Assembly: GCF_900177815.1 (NCBI RefSeq) | Contig: NZ_FXAZ01000004.1 | Coordinates: 124,001-188,000, forward strand | Length of the DNA stretch: 64,000 nt | DNA from: Paenibacillus aquistagni | Lineage (GTDB): Bacteria > Bacillota > Bacilli > Paenibacillales > Paenibacillaceae | Direction of reading: 5' to 3' | Shown here: piece by piece, positions 15,954-25,076 of the stretch | Position numbering within the stretch: the stretch's first letter is position 1 | Layout: each line of letters starts with the position of its first letter | Notes under the pieces: generated by a model | Told to the model about the DNA's origin: nothing | Seen by the model: only the letters and a program-made list of their open reading frames with translations | The model's database searches: none | Position numbers and translations under genes: made by a program

Positions 15954-17183
15954 TTAGGTTCGATCAGCTGCTGCGTCAGGATCGATGCCCTTCGTTTCCT
16001 TGCCAAGGAATAATACCGCTAGGGCGCCTATTACGATCGCGACAAAAAAGACAACGAAAATATAGGTTAAGGAAGAACCGCGAGCAACGAGAATGCCGAC
16101 GAGATAAGGTCCGATAATGCCCCCTACTCGGCCGAATGAGGCAGCAAAGCCGACTCCGGTTGATCTCACCTGTGTTGGATACAGCTCTGGCGTATAAGCA
16201 TACATGCCGCCCCAAGCCCCAAGATTAAAGAAGGATAAGCAGGCGCCTGCGGCAATCAGCATGCCCTCTGTCGTAGCAAGCCCGAACCAGATGGCGCTGA
16301 CCGCAGTCATGAGCAGGTAAGTGACGAGCACGAATTTGCGGCCTAATTTCTCAATGAAGTAGGCGGCGGTAAAGTAGCCAGGAAGCTGGGCAAGCGTAAT
16401 GATGAGCACGTATTGAAAGCTCTTCACAAGGGTGAAGCCCTTCAAGACCATTACGGTAGGGAGCCATAGGAACATGCCATAGTAGGAGAATACGACAGTG
16501 AACCACAGCACCCACAGCATAATCGTCGAACGCCGATGCTTAATGGACCATACTGAGGACATTCGTGCTGTGAATGGGATCTTTTTGATGGTCTGATTCT
16601 CGAATGCCGGTGAATCGGGAATGGCTTTTCGAAGATACAGGGCAAAGAGCGCCGGTACAGCGCTAATGAGAAATGCGATGCGCCAGCCATAGTCAGGGAT
16701 AATAAAGTAAGCCACGAGCGCAGCGACAATCCAGCCAACCGCCCAGAAGCTCTCTAAGAGAACGACCGCCCGGCCTCGCTCTTTGGCAGGTACGGATTCC
16801 GAGACAAGGGTCGAGGCTACAGGAAGCTCGCCTCCCAGCCCGAATCCGGCAATAAAGCGAAGGATGCATAGGACGGCAAAGCTTGTGACGAGTGCCGACA
16901 ATCCGCTGGCGACAGAGAAGATTAACAGCGTCAGCACCAGCACATCCCGTCTTCCGTAGCGGTCAGCGAGGGAGCCGGCCACTGCGGCACCAACGGCCAT
17001 CCCTACGGAATTGATTGCCGTTAAGAGGCCGATCTGCTCCGCGCCGAGACTCCATTCTACAGCCAGGGCTGCGACGATGAAGGAGACGAGTCCGACGTCC
17101 ATCGCGTCAAACAGCCAGCTGAGGCCTGCATTGAACAACAGTTTTCGCTGTTTAGGTTCTTGTAGTAATGCTAGATTGCGCAT
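15954..17183 (-). CDS. MFS transporter, NiaP-like
   Basis: A 409-residue, twelve-helix major facilitator carrier. The loop 2-3 signature GSLADRYGRRDVLVL is intact, and GLGGELPVASTLVSESVPAKERGRAVVLLESFW closely resembles the Bacillus niacin carrier NiaP (YceI) and relatives that move aromatic acids with protons. It stands alone between terminator-like regions and has GGAG 8 bases before its ATG. No NAD biosynthesis genes or obvious NiaR site are adjacent, so niacin is a suggestion only. Confidence 0.85.
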   Translation of the reverse strand: MRNLALLQEPKQRKLLFNAGLSWLFDAMDVGLVSFIVAALAVEWSLGAEQIGLLTAINSVGMAVGAAVAGSLADRYGRRDVLVLTLLIFSVASGLSALVTSFAVLCILRFIAGFGLGGELPVASTLVSESVPAKERGRAVVLLESFWAVGWIVAALVAYFIIPDYGWRIAFLISAVPALFALYLRKAIPDSPAFENQTIKKIPFTARMSSVWSIKHRRSTIMLWVLWFTVVFSYYGMFLWLPTVMVLKGFTLVKSFQYVLIITLAQLPGYFTAAYFIEKLGRKFVLVTYLLMTAVSAIWFGLATTEGMLIAAGACLSFFNLGAWGGMYAYTPELYPTQVRSTGVGFAASFGRVGGIIGPYLVGILVARGSSLTYIFVVFFVAIVIGALAVLFLGKETKGIDPDAAADRT

Positions 17184-17299
17184 AAGCCCGACTCCGATCT
17201 ATCTGTAGTGTGAATTCATTTAACTTCCTGAGAGCATTGCATGTCTCTTTGATTGTGTGCAAGTGTTGGGAATTTATTCAACTGCACGCTTCAGGCCTC

Positions 17300-18244
17300 T
17301 CAGACCTGCTGTTGGGACTTTGACTCTCCTTTATGCTCTTGAAGATCAGGCGAAGCGCCTTGCATCATATGAGAATATTTGAGCTTAAAGTATCCGCCAA
17401 TGCCCGCCAACGTGATTAATCCGCCGATGATCTGCATGATGGTGGAGGATTCCCCAAGCATAAAGTAGGCTAGAATAATGGCGAATACAGGCTCGCCTAC
17501 GATGGCCATCGAGATTGTCGATGCCTCTAGGTATCGGAGCAAATGATTAAAGAGCAGCTGGCCTAAGATTGTGGGTATCAAGGCAAGCAGCAGGAAGATT
17601 CCCCATTCCCGAAGCGGGTAATGGGTTAAGGAGATGCCAAGGCTCACATTATAGAGCAGCAGCAGTCCTCCTGCGATAGCAAATACCCATAGGCTGTAGC
17701 GAAGCCCGGAAATACGGTCTTTGAGCGCCTGTCCTGTCAGCATATATAGAGCGTAAGCGAGTGCTCCAAGAATGGACAATAGGTCGCCGTATAAGGCTTG
17801 ACTGGATAGACCAATATCCCCCCAGGCGATTACGGCAGAACCGATAATGGCAAGCGACATGCATAGCGCGCCGCCAAGCGGCGTTCGTTCTCGAAACAGA
17901 ATAAAGGCGCCGATGGCCACAAATACAGGCTGCAAGGACAAGAGCACCATTGAGCTTGCAACAGAAGTATGGACAAGCGATTCCATCCAGAACAAGAAGT
18001 GAAGCCCCAGGAAGACTCCCGCTAATGCGAGCAGACCGATGTCTCGAAGCGAGCTCTTGCTGGGCTTGTGTAATGGTGATCCTCTGCGAATGAATGGGAC
18101 GATGAGAACCACGGTAAACAACAGGCGATACATGCCCATGATGGACGTGGGCGCCTCAGACCATTTGATAAAGATGGCCGATAATGCAATGGCAATGACC
18201 CCGATCAGCAGCATGAGATAAGGGGTATATCGTGCTTGTTTCAC
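17300..18244 (-). CDS. EamA/DMT-family transporter
   Basis: A 314-residue membrane protein with ten spans in two EamA repeats and a short charged tail (LQEHKGESKSQQQV). LVHTSVASSMVLLSLQPVFVAIGAFILFRER and ASTISMAIVGEPVFAIILAYFMLGE are typical of the two repeats. It starts with GTG 18244 behind AAAGGAG. It is unrelated in strand or operon to the EamA gene at 10.5 kb. Substrate unknown. Confidence 0.87.
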   Translation of the reverse strand: MKQARYTPYLMLLIGVIAIALSAIFIKWSEAPTSIMGMYRLLFTVVLIVPFIRRGSPLHKPSKSSLRDIGLLALAGVFLGLHFLFWMESLVHTSVASSMVLLSLQPVFVAIGAFILFRERTPLGGALCMSLAIIGSAVIAWGDIGLSSQALYGDLLSILGALAYALYMLTGQALKDRISGLRYSLWVFAIAGGLLLLYNVSLGISLTHYPLREWGIFLLLALIPTILGQLLFNHLLRYLEASTISMAIVGEPVFAIILAYFMLGESSTIMQIIGGLITLAGIGGYFKLKYSHMMQGASPDLQEHKGESKSQQQV

Positions 18245-18316
18245 GCTAGAAAGCTCCTTTTTCTACAATCCTGTTAGCATCGTATCGATTATAGCATGAG
18301 GTTGTTTTGATGATGC

Positions 18317-18358
18317 AAAAAAAAGACTCCAGATTCCTAAATAAGAATCCAGAGTCTC
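18317..18358 (-). terminator. Terminator of the Gfo/Idh gene at 18.4 kb
   Basis: Read on the minus strand, an 11-of-13-bp hairpin (18325-18356) runs into eight T residues (18324-18317). Confidence 0.8.
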
Positions 18359-18386
18359 AGTTTTCATGCGGACAGCACGTCTATGA

Positions 18387-19439
18387 TTATTCAAAATGGA
18401 TGGCTTGTCCTGTCTCAGCAGATTGGAATGCCGCCTCCATAATCTTCATGACATGCATGACCTCGCTGTTTTTGATAAACGGCTCAGCCTTGCCTTCTAC
18501 GCAATCAATGAAGTTGGCGTAGAACTCTTTGACATCAGACTCGACAACAGGAAGAGGCAGCTTCTCGACATTGCCCTCTCCACGCGGTGCCATCGTCTTC
18601 GTGAAACCTGCTCCAGCTACGATTGGCATCGCATCCTTCTCTTCAAAGTCAACGAGACGAGTCATCTCGCCCTTGTTGCTCCAGTCCGGGATAACAGCTG
18701 TTCCTTCTGTGCCGTTCACATACCAGAGCGGAAGGGAAGCATAATGCAGCGTTCCGACTTCGATAAATGCCGTGCGGCCGCTCTCGAAGGTAAGCATCAG
18801 CTTGAAGCCGTCGTCGCATTCTCCCTGCCATACATAGCTGAATTCGCAATATAATTTGGTCAGCTTCTCGTTGACCATCACCATGATGCGATCGATGAGG
18901 TGTACGCCCCAATCCAGCATCATGCCTCCGCCGTGAATCTTTTCATGCCGCCAATCTCCAGGAATGCCTCGGGAGCCGTGCACGCGTGACTCAATATTGT
19001 ATACTTCTCCAATCAGCTTCTCATCATAAATCTTCTTGATGACCCTGAAATCATTGTCCCAACGACGATTCTGATGAACCATGAAGACCCCGCCTGTACG
19101 CTTCTCGACATCCAGAATGTCTTGAAGTTCCTGGGCGTTCATCGTTACTGGCTTCTCACAGATGACGTGTTTGCCAGCTTCAAGAGCTTGGATGGCGAGC
19201 TCCTTATGCACATCATTTGGCGTTGCAATAAGAATCAAGGACACTTGAGGATCATTCAGCATATCCTCATAGCGCTCATAGCCGGTATATCCGAGCTCTT
19301 GCCCATGCTGCACACGCTCCGGCTTAATATCACATACACTGACGACCTTGATACGTTCATTTCCTTCTAGTGTGCGGCTGTGATGTTCGCCCATGCCGCC
19401 AAAGCCAACGATCCCAAGACCATATTGATTATTTTCCAT
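18387..19439 (-). CDS. Gfo/Idh/MocA family oxidoreductase
   Basis: A 350-residue NAD(P)-dependent sugar or inositol dehydrogenase. The Rossmann fold opens with GLGIVGFGGMGEHHSRTL (GxGxxG), and ICEKPVTMNAQEL holds the family's EKP catalytic lysine. The C-terminal half (about 130-350) is the alpha/beta substrate domain, with GGGMMLDWGVHLIDR carrying the conserved Asp and His. AGGTGATG precedes the ATG. It is a single-gene unit with its own terminator. The substrate is not evident, since no sugar transporter is adjacent. Confidence 0.9.
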   Translation of the reverse strand: MENNQYGLGIVGFGGMGEHHSRTLEGNERIKVVSVCDIKPERVQHGQELGYTGYERYEDMLNDPQVSLILIATPNDVHKELAIQALEAGKHVICEKPVTMNAQELQDILDVEKRTGGVFMVHQNRRWDNDFRVIKKIYDEKLIGEVYNIESRVHGSRGIPGDWRHEKIHGGGMMLDWGVHLIDRIMVMVNEKLTKLYCEFSYVWQGECDDGFKLMLTFESGRTAFIEVGTLHYASLPLWYVNGTEGTAVIPDWSNKGEMTRLVDFEEKDAMPIVAGAGFTKTMAPRGEGNVEKLPLPVVESDVKEFYANFIDCVEGKAEPFIKNSEVMHVMKIMEAAFQSAETGQAIHFE

Positions 19440-19679
19440 GTTGTCATCACCTCAATTGGTTTCATCTTGTGTCCATTATAAAGGATACGTTCACTGTATG
19501 AAAGAAGCGCTTACAAATCTGTGCACTTCCTCACAATGACAGGGCTCCAAAATGAGGGTTGGCGGCAGGTTATTCGAATTGAGATAAGGGGCTAGGGAGG
19601 GGCTGATCAAGATATTCACCCTTGCGCGGCTGCGTACGTACAATAGTCTAATCATTGTGTACCTACGGGAGGCGCGAAA

Positions 19680-20510
19680 ATGATCTATGTAGCAGGCAGT
19701 GCATTTTTTCAACTGGATGAATCTCAGCTTACGAACCTGGAGCGTCAGATGCTGGAGGCGAAGCGCAAGAGTGATCAGGTGTACGTTTACAGCTCCGTTG
19801 ATGCATTGATCGACGAACTTCGAATGAGAAGCCAGATTGTGGCAGCTGCTAATGATTTGTATCGCAGTGGAGTGGGGTTTGCCGACTTTAATCGTTCCAG
19901 AAGCAATCCGGTTTATTGGAATCGAACGGCGAATGGGGGATTTCAGCTCATTAGCGGGCAGTCTCCTTCGGCAGCGATCCGAGATATATATACAAATGGT
20001 CCCCTATATGCTTTTGAATGTGCAACAGCCATCATTATCATCATGTATAAAGCAGTGCTTGAGACGATTGGGAGCGAGGCGTTTGATCGATATTTTGCAG
20101 ATCTGTATCTTCGCGATTGGAATGTGGACAGCGACTTAAGGTTCGTGACGCATCACAATAATCAGGCGGTTTATCCGGGAGATGTGCTCTACTTCGAGAA
20201 TCCGGACCATGATCCTGATCAGCCCTGGTGGCAAGGCGAGAATGCGGTGCTGCTGGATAAGGATCTATATTACGGTCATGGCATTGGGATCGGAACGGGT
20301 GAAGAAATTATCGAGGAGTTGAATCAATTTCGCAAGAGCGGCGCGACTCAATCTGCCTTCCTTTCTGACTTGGTGCTCCTGCCGGATTATGAATATATTC
20401 GAAGATTGAAGGAGAGCCGTCATCCAATGGATGTGCTGTATAAGCAGGGGGCCTGCCGCATTGCTGCCAGGATCGGCTCGCAGCTGTATGTGGTGTCCTG
20501 TAAAAGATAG
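19680..20510 (+). CDS. tgl: Spore-coat protein-glutamine gamma-glutamyltransferase
   Basis: A 276-residue transglutaminase like Bacillus Tgl, which joins glutamine and lysine side chains of spore-coat proteins (GerQ in B. subtilis) during coat maturation. The catalytic Cys114 lies in the characteristic AFECATA, with NGGF, AIRDIYTNGPLYAFEC, PGDVLYFENP and the WQGENA segment all present. The protein is about 30 residues longer than B. subtilis Tgl (245), mainly at the C-terminus (HPMDVLYKQGACRIAARIG). There is no signal peptide, as expected for mother-cell expression. GGGAGG lies 8 bases before ATG. No sporulation sigma-factor promoter could be assigned with confidence. It marks the host as an endospore former, and a Lys/Gln-rich small protein follows. 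Confidence 0.93.
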   Translation: MIYVAGSAFFQLDESQLTNLERQMLEAKRKSDQVYVYSSVDALIDELRMRSQIVAAANDLYRSGVGFADFNRSRSNPVYWNRTANGGFQLISGQSPSAAIRDIYTNGPLYAFECATAIIIIMYKAVLETIGSEAFDRYFADLYLRDWNVDSDLRFVTHHNNQAVYPGDVLYFENPDHDPDQPWWQGENAVLLDKDLYYGHGIGIGTGEEIIEELNQFRKSGATQSAFLSDLVLLPDYEYIRRLKESRHPMDVLYKQGACRIAARIGSQLYVVSCKR

Positions 20511-20572
20511 GGTCTTATCCCGATATAAAGGATATGGGATGCACAGGATGCAAGAACAGCGAGGTGATAGCA

Positions 20573-20926
20573 GTGAACATCCAAGCAGGTACGAAGATGG
20601 ACCCCCTTCTTGAGCTGGCGCTAGGCGGAGGCTCGCTTAGTTATAAGCAGCAAGTGTTGAAGAATATGCAAACGAAAGAGCAGCTCAGCAATATGGAGAT
20701 TCAGATGAAGGAGCTTGCCAAGGAACAGGCTAAGAAGAAGGAGAAGGATGAGAAGACTGCCGGCAAGGAACATGCAGCTGTCAACCAGGATGGAGATGAG
20801 GTCATCATTTCTGAAGCGGGACAGCGTGAATATTTGAACCACACGGCAGCATCCTCGGTGGAAGCCGCAGTGGAGACTGCTGAAGTAGAGACTGCTGAAG
20901 CAGCGGCCAGTCCGCATAAGGAGTAA
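20573..20926 (+). CDS. Small Lys/Gln/Glu-rich coiled-coil protein of unknown function
   Basis: An unrecognised protein of about 117 residues. The start is GTG 20573 behind GAGGTGAT (20561-20568). An upstream in-frame ATG at 20534 lacks a ribosome site. After a Gly-rich head (DPLLELALGGG), residues about 18-60 form a charged coiled coil dense in Gln and Lys (KQQVLKNMQTKEQL, KELAKEQAKKKEKDEK). The tail is Ala/Glu-rich with a doubled VETAE unit. It begins 62 bases after tgl on the same strand, with a strong terminator behind, so the two could be co-transcribed. The composition would suit a transglutaminase cross-linking substrate. That is inference. Confidence 0.65.
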   Translation: MNIQAGTKMDPLLELALGGGSLSYKQQVLKNMQTKEQLSNMEIQMKELAKEQAKKKEKDEKTAGKEHAAVNQDGDEVIISEAGQREYLNHTAASSVEAAVETAEVETAEAAASPHKE

Positions 20927-20935
20927 CCCAAGAAG

Positions 20936-20975
20936 AAGCGATCAGCATGTCGGATTGACGTGCTGGTCGCTTTTT
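20936..20975 (+). terminator. Terminator after tgl and small gene
   Basis: A 16-bp stem with two G-U pairs (20936-20951 with 20957-20972), a 5-base loop and TTTTT. Confidence 0.88.
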
Positions 20976-21096
20976 ATTCACAATTTATCTGCTGATCCCA
21001 TTGACAGATGGAAATGTAAAGGCTTATATATGTAGTGACATGATTAGAATCAAGCAACCTAGATGAGATGTATAGGTGAAATGAGGAGATACCATC

Positions 21097-22368
21097 ATGA
21101 GCATAAAGGCTATCCTGATCGGAGCGGGTGTTCGAGGGGCGAATGTATATGCGCCCTATGCGCTGAAGTATCCGGATGAGCTCACATTTGTAGCTGTAGC
21201 AGAACCTGATGAGGAACGCCGAACGTCGTTTGCGAGGAAGCATGGCATACCCGCAGAGCATCAGTATAAGGACTGGAAGGAAGCACTCAATCAAGCGCGT
21301 TATGCAGACGCAGTCATGATTTGCACCCATGACCGCATGCACTTTGAGCAGGCGATGAATGCCTTGGATCTAGGCTACCATGTGCTGTTGGAGAAGCCAA
21401 TCTCTCCATTTCCGAAGGAGTGTCTGGCAATGGAGAAGCGTGCCAAGGAGAAGGGGAGATTGCTGACGATCTGCCATGTGCTGCGGTATACGCCATTCTG
21501 GTCGACGATCAATCGCTTGATTCGTCGAGGTGATATCGGTAACATCATCAGCATTCAATTAACAGAGCATATTGGATTCGCACATATGGCCCACAGCTAC
21601 GTCCGAGGGCAATGGAACCAGGCGGAGCAGTCCAGTCCACTTATATTATCAAAGTCATGCCACGATCTCGATCTGATTGCGTGGCTTATGGGGCAGGAAT
21701 GTACACGCATCAGCTCCTTCGGCTCATTATCGCACTTTCGCCGTGAGCATGCACCGGCAGGTGCGACGGAGCGCTGCTCTGATGGATGCCCGCATCTAGA
21801 TACTTGCTGTTATGCGGACTTCCGCTACTATTTGGGCGATGGACGTAGACATGCGGCGCATTTTACGGAGGACTTATCGGATGAAGGCATATTAAAAGCG
21901 CTGCCGCATACCCCATATGGGCGCTGTGTCTACGCGTGCGACAATGATGTAGTCGATCATCAGATTGTGAATATGGAATTCCACAGCGGTGCGACAGCTG
22001 CATTCCACTTGTCTGCCTTTACCCATGACAGCACCCGCCGGGTGCATATTATGGGGACGCATGGCGAGATTCAAGGCAATCTGTCGGAGCAGACCTTTAC
22101 CGTCTACGACTTTGCTACGGGAAACGAGAATCGGGTTCAGGTTCAGGATGGAGGCAAGGAAGGGACAGAAGCAATGTTGAGGGAATTCTGCCGACACGTG
22201 CGTCAGCATCATGCTGCATCCGCCCTGACCTCAGTTGAAGCTTCGATCCAAAGCCATATGATGGCTTTTGCAGCTGAGCATTCACGAATCAGCCAGGGCG
22301 CTGTTGTGGATTTGCCTCTCTTTATCGAACAGCATAAGCATCAAGTGCTGGCTGAGGCCTGTCGTTAG
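21097..22368 (+). CDS. Gfo/Idh/MocA family oxidoreductase, long form
   Basis: A 423-residue NAD(P)-binding oxidoreductase, longer than the 340-370 usual for the family. The Rossmann start is AILIGAGVRGANVYAPYAL, and VLLEKPISPFP carries the catalytic lysine. An insertion at about 215-265 contains a Cys-rich patch (CSDGCPHLDTCCYADFRYY), which could bind a metal or stabilise the substrate lid. SKSCHDLDLIAWLM gives the Asp/His pair. Such long, Cys-patch members occur in Paenibacillus beside carbohydrate genes, but here the gene is alone between terminators. ATG follows GAGGAGATACC. Substrate unknown. Confidence 0.88.
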   Translation: MSIKAILIGAGVRGANVYAPYALKYPDELTFVAVAEPDEERRTSFARKHGIPAEHQYKDWKEALNQARYADAVMICTHDRMHFEQAMNALDLGYHVLLEKPISPFPKECLAMEKRAKEKGRLLTICHVLRYTPFWSTINRLIRRGDIGNIISIQLTEHIGFAHMAHSYVRGQWNQAEQSSPLILSKSCHDLDLIAWLMGQECTRISSFGSLSHFRREHAPAGATERCSDGCPHLDTCCYADFRYYLGDGRRHAAHFTEDLSDEGILKALPHTPYGRCVYACDNDVVDHQIVNMEFHSGATAAFHLSAFTHDSTRRVHIMGTHGEIQGNLSEQTFTVYDFATGNENRVQVQDGGKEGTEAMLREFCRHVRQHHAASALTSVEASIQSHMMAFAAEHSRISQGAVVDLPLFIEQHKHQVLAEACR

Positions 22369-22405
22369 AGTATCGTTCTGACAGGTCTCTTAACGCTTGT
22401 GATTT

Positions 22406-22429
22406 GCCGCCTCGTGTAGGCGGCTTTTT
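22406..22429 (+). terminator. Terminator after long Gfo/Idh gene
   Basis: GCCGCCT and AGGCGGC form a stem with a 5-base loop and TTTTT. Confidence 0.88.
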
Positions 22430-22940
22430 GTTGTTAATGCTCATTCAACAGGTGCCTTCATGAATGACGTCTGGATGCTCAGTGGTCAGCCTCTCTTATT
22501 GTCAATGGCGCAAGGCGCAAGCATGATCTCTTCGGCTGTCATCTATTGCTGCTCATGATGCAAGGCTCTGATTGCTTTATTTTAGAAGCTGCCTGTTTTG
22601 TCATAGAAGCTGACGGTTCATAAGGATTGCGCGCCGTCTAATCTTTGAGCATAGCAGGTAGAGGAGAAGGAGTATGCATCGTTTCGATGAGGCGTTTCTT
22701 AGATGCAACTATCACATATTCGTGTATACCTGATATATTGTGATCGCCATACAGAGGCGGCTGGAAACGGAATGCGAATTGTAGCTGTGATGTCCATTCT
22801 GTGCTGTCAATGCCTTGCCCAGGACCGTACATACAGCTGCTGCTTCCATCGCAACGTGATCCAGCTGTGGATTTTGCTTTTAATAGGAAAACAAAGTACA
22901 CTTCAATATATCCCGCTAAAGTGAAGGGAGAAAGAATAAC
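22430..22940 (+). promoter_or_regulatory. Non-coding stretch with probable promoter for DUF445 gene
   Basis: About 510 bases with no convincing gene. Short frames on both strands at 22638-22924 overlap one another, lack domains and are treated as chance. TTGCTT (22874-22879), a 17-bp gap and TACACT (22897-22902) could drive the DUF445 gene. Confidence 0.4.
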
Positions 22941-24185
22941 ATGAATTCAAAATATATTGCTGTCGTATCCTTGATTATTATGGCGGTGGGGTTCGCCATT
23001 ACGCTGCTGCTGCCTGACTATACATGGATTCTAATCCTGCAGGGAGGCTTTGAGGCTGGGCTTGTGGGAGGATTCGCGGACTGGTTTGCAGTGACTGCGC
23101 TATTCCGCCACCCGATGGGCATTCCGATTCCGCATACTTCTTTGCTGCTCAAAAATAAAGACCGCATTGTAAATTCTCTGGTGTCTGCGCTAGAAACGGA
23201 GCTGCTGAATAAGGAAAGCATTGAGAAGAAGCTTCGAAGCTGGAATCTGGTGGAGCGGGCAGGAACGATGGCGACGAATGCGATTCTGAAGCGGAGCATT
23301 CGAGCACAGGTGATGGATACAGCAATTCAGCTGGTGGAGAAGCTCCCGCTTGATAAGCTTGCCCCTGTCATTCAGTCTGGCGTGGTATCGTATCTGCGCA
23401 AGGCAGAGCTTCATCAATCTGCTGACCAGCTGGCGACTTATCTGCTCAAGCAGGGCTATGACGAGAAGGCGCTCGATTATGTGCTTGAAACGGCGGATAC
23501 GTGGGCGAAGCGCTTGGAGACCAAGCGAATGCTTGGAAGACTCGCTAATGAGAAGATGGGCGAAGTGAAGCTTGGCGGCTTGATGGGCTTTGCTTTCCAA
23601 GCGTTTGCGGGCTTTATGGATGAAGATAAGCTGGGTCAGCTCCTGCAGAGCATGATTACGTCATCCATTAAGGATCTGAAGGATGAAGATAATGAATACC
23701 GTGCGATGATTATCCATGAGATTCGTGTGCAGGTCTTCCAGCTGACCAATCAAGAGGATAAGCTCAATCGCTTGAAGGATTGGCTCATTCTGCGTATTGA
23801 AGAAGAACGCACGGAAGAGATCTTCAAGGAGCGTTTGGAGGAGGTTCGCTCCATGGTGCTTGCAGCCTTCCGCCGTGAGCGGGATACGGGCGGCCGCATG
23901 GTGCTGAAGGGATATCGAATGGTGACCAGCCAGGTTCAAGCACATCCAGAATGGATGCATGAATTGGAGAATAAGGTTAGTCAAGCGATCGTGAAGCTGG
24001 TGGAGAACAATCACTATCGCATCGGACAGCTCGTTAAAGAGAATGTGGATCAGATGGACGATGAGGCGCTCGTCGAGATGCTAGAAGGCAAGATTGGCAA
24101 GGACCTGCAATGGATTCGTGTAAACGGAGCTTTGTGCGGCTTTGTCATCGGCTTAGCCCTTGCCGTCATAAAGATGTTTTTGTAA
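22941..24185 (+). CDS. DUF445 family membrane protein
   Basis: A 414-residue protein of the DUF445 family (PF04286), whose role is unknown. One to two hydrophobic segments at the N-terminus (about 5-45) carry the diagnostic GGFEAGLVGGFADWFAVTALFRHPMGIPIPHTSLL. A long helical cytoplasmic body and a C-terminal membrane helix (CGFVIGLALAVIKMFL) follow, so both ends are membrane-anchored. AAGGGAG lies 12 bases before ATG. It has a separate promoter-like region and a strong terminator, and is likely monocistronic. Confidence 0.9.
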   Translation: MNSKYIAVVSLIIMAVGFAITLLLPDYTWILILQGGFEAGLVGGFADWFAVTALFRHPMGIPIPHTSLLLKNKDRIVNSLVSALETELLNKESIEKKLRSWNLVERAGTMATNAILKRSIRAQVMDTAIQLVEKLPLDKLAPVIQSGVVSYLRKAELHQSADQLATYLLKQGYDEKALDYVLETADTWAKRLETKRMLGRLANEKMGEVKLGGLMGFAFQAFAGFMDEDKLGQLLQSMITSSIKDLKDEDNEYRAMIIHEIRVQVFQLTNQEDKLNRLKDWLILRIEEERTEEIFKERLEEVRSMVLAAFRRERDTGGRMVLKGYRMVTSQVQAHPEWMHELENKVSQAIVKLVENNHYRIGQLVKENVDQMDDEALVEMLEGKIGKDLQWIRVNGALCGFVIGLALAVIKMFL

Positions 24186-24243
24186 TGGGGTGTCTGTCTC
24201 CAAAGTATACGTGATGCTTGCTAGGTGAGCATAAAAGCGCGAG

Positions 24244-24274
24244 GAGCCTGTCAGAGCTGACAGGCTCTTTTTTT
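24244..24274 (+). terminator. Terminator after DUF445 gene
   Basis: GAGCCTGTCAG and CTGACAGGCTC are perfect complements and are followed by seven T. Confidence 0.9.
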
Positions 24275-24422
24275 CAGCAACTGCATGTTCAGTAATTGCG
24301 TGTTCCGCAAACACGTAACGAGCAAATATGGTAATCAGATCGTCATAACGGACATGAAGCTTATCTAGGTATGAAGAAGAGCAGCAGCGTTAAACCAATA
24401 CAGGTAAAGAAGGTAAAGGCAG

Positions 24423-25076
24423 GTGAAGAGGGTGAACGTGCTCTTAGCAGATGATGAGCCACACATGCTCCATATTCTGAACGCTTATTTTACAAAGGAA
24501 GGCTTCACTGTATTTACCGCTGAGAACGGTGAAGAAGCGTTGGAACTGTATTATGCCAACGCAGTGGACTTGGCAGTGCTGGATTGGATGATGCCGATCA
24601 AGAGCGGCATTGAGGCTTGCCAAGAAATGAAGCGGTATGGAACGAAGGTGCTGCTGCTCACCGCCAAGGGCGAGGCGGAGGATGAACTGGCAGGCCTTCA
24701 AGCCGGTGCGGACGATTATGTCCGGAAGCCCTTCGATCCAAGGGTGCTGCTGCTTCGGGCGAAGAAGCTGCTGCATATGGAAGGGGAGATTCGAATCGGT
24801 CCCTTAAGAATGGATATGGTTGGTCAGAAAATCTATAAGCATGGCGTGGATATTCAGGCTACGCATCGGGAATTCCAGTTGATGAAATGCTTGGTTCACA
24901 ATCGAGGGCGCATTATGACTCGCACGGCTTTGCTGGATCATGGCTGGGGGTTTGATTACGAGGGAGAAGAGCGAACGATAGACACGCATATTCGACGACT
25001 GAGGGAGAAGGTCGGTGAAGAGCTGATCAAGACGCATCGCGGAATTGGCTACAGCCTTGAGGCTGCGCATGAGTAG
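24423..25076 (+). CDS. OmpR-family response regulator
   Basis: A 217-residue two-component regulator. The receiver domain (1-115) has the acidic pocket ADDEP, the phospho-acceptor Asp54 in VLDWMMP, the TAK Thr/Lys region and KPF. The C-terminal winged helix (about 120-215) has RTALLDHGWGFDYEGEERTIDTHIRRLREKVG, the OmpR DNA-binding signature. Start GTG 24423 follows AAGAAGG by nine bases. In-frame GTG codons at 24432 and 24438 are alternatives. It overlaps the kinase gene by 8 bases. Signal and targets unknown. Confidence 0.92.
   Translation: MKRVNVLLADDEPHMLHILNAYFTKEGFTVFTAENGEEALELYYANAVDLAVLDWMMPIKSGIEACQEMKRYGTKVLLLTAKGEAEDELAGLQAGADDYVRKPFDPRVLLLRAKKLLHMEGEIRIGPLRMDMVGQKIYKHGVDIQATHREFQLMKCLVHNRGRIMTRTALLDHGWGFDYEGEERTIDTHIRRLREKVGEELIKTHRGIGYSLEAAHE

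Noticed and set aside
22638-22924. Overlapping short frames on both strands
   Set aside because: No ribosome sites, odd Cys-rich composition and mutual overlap point to chance frames in a non-coding gap.
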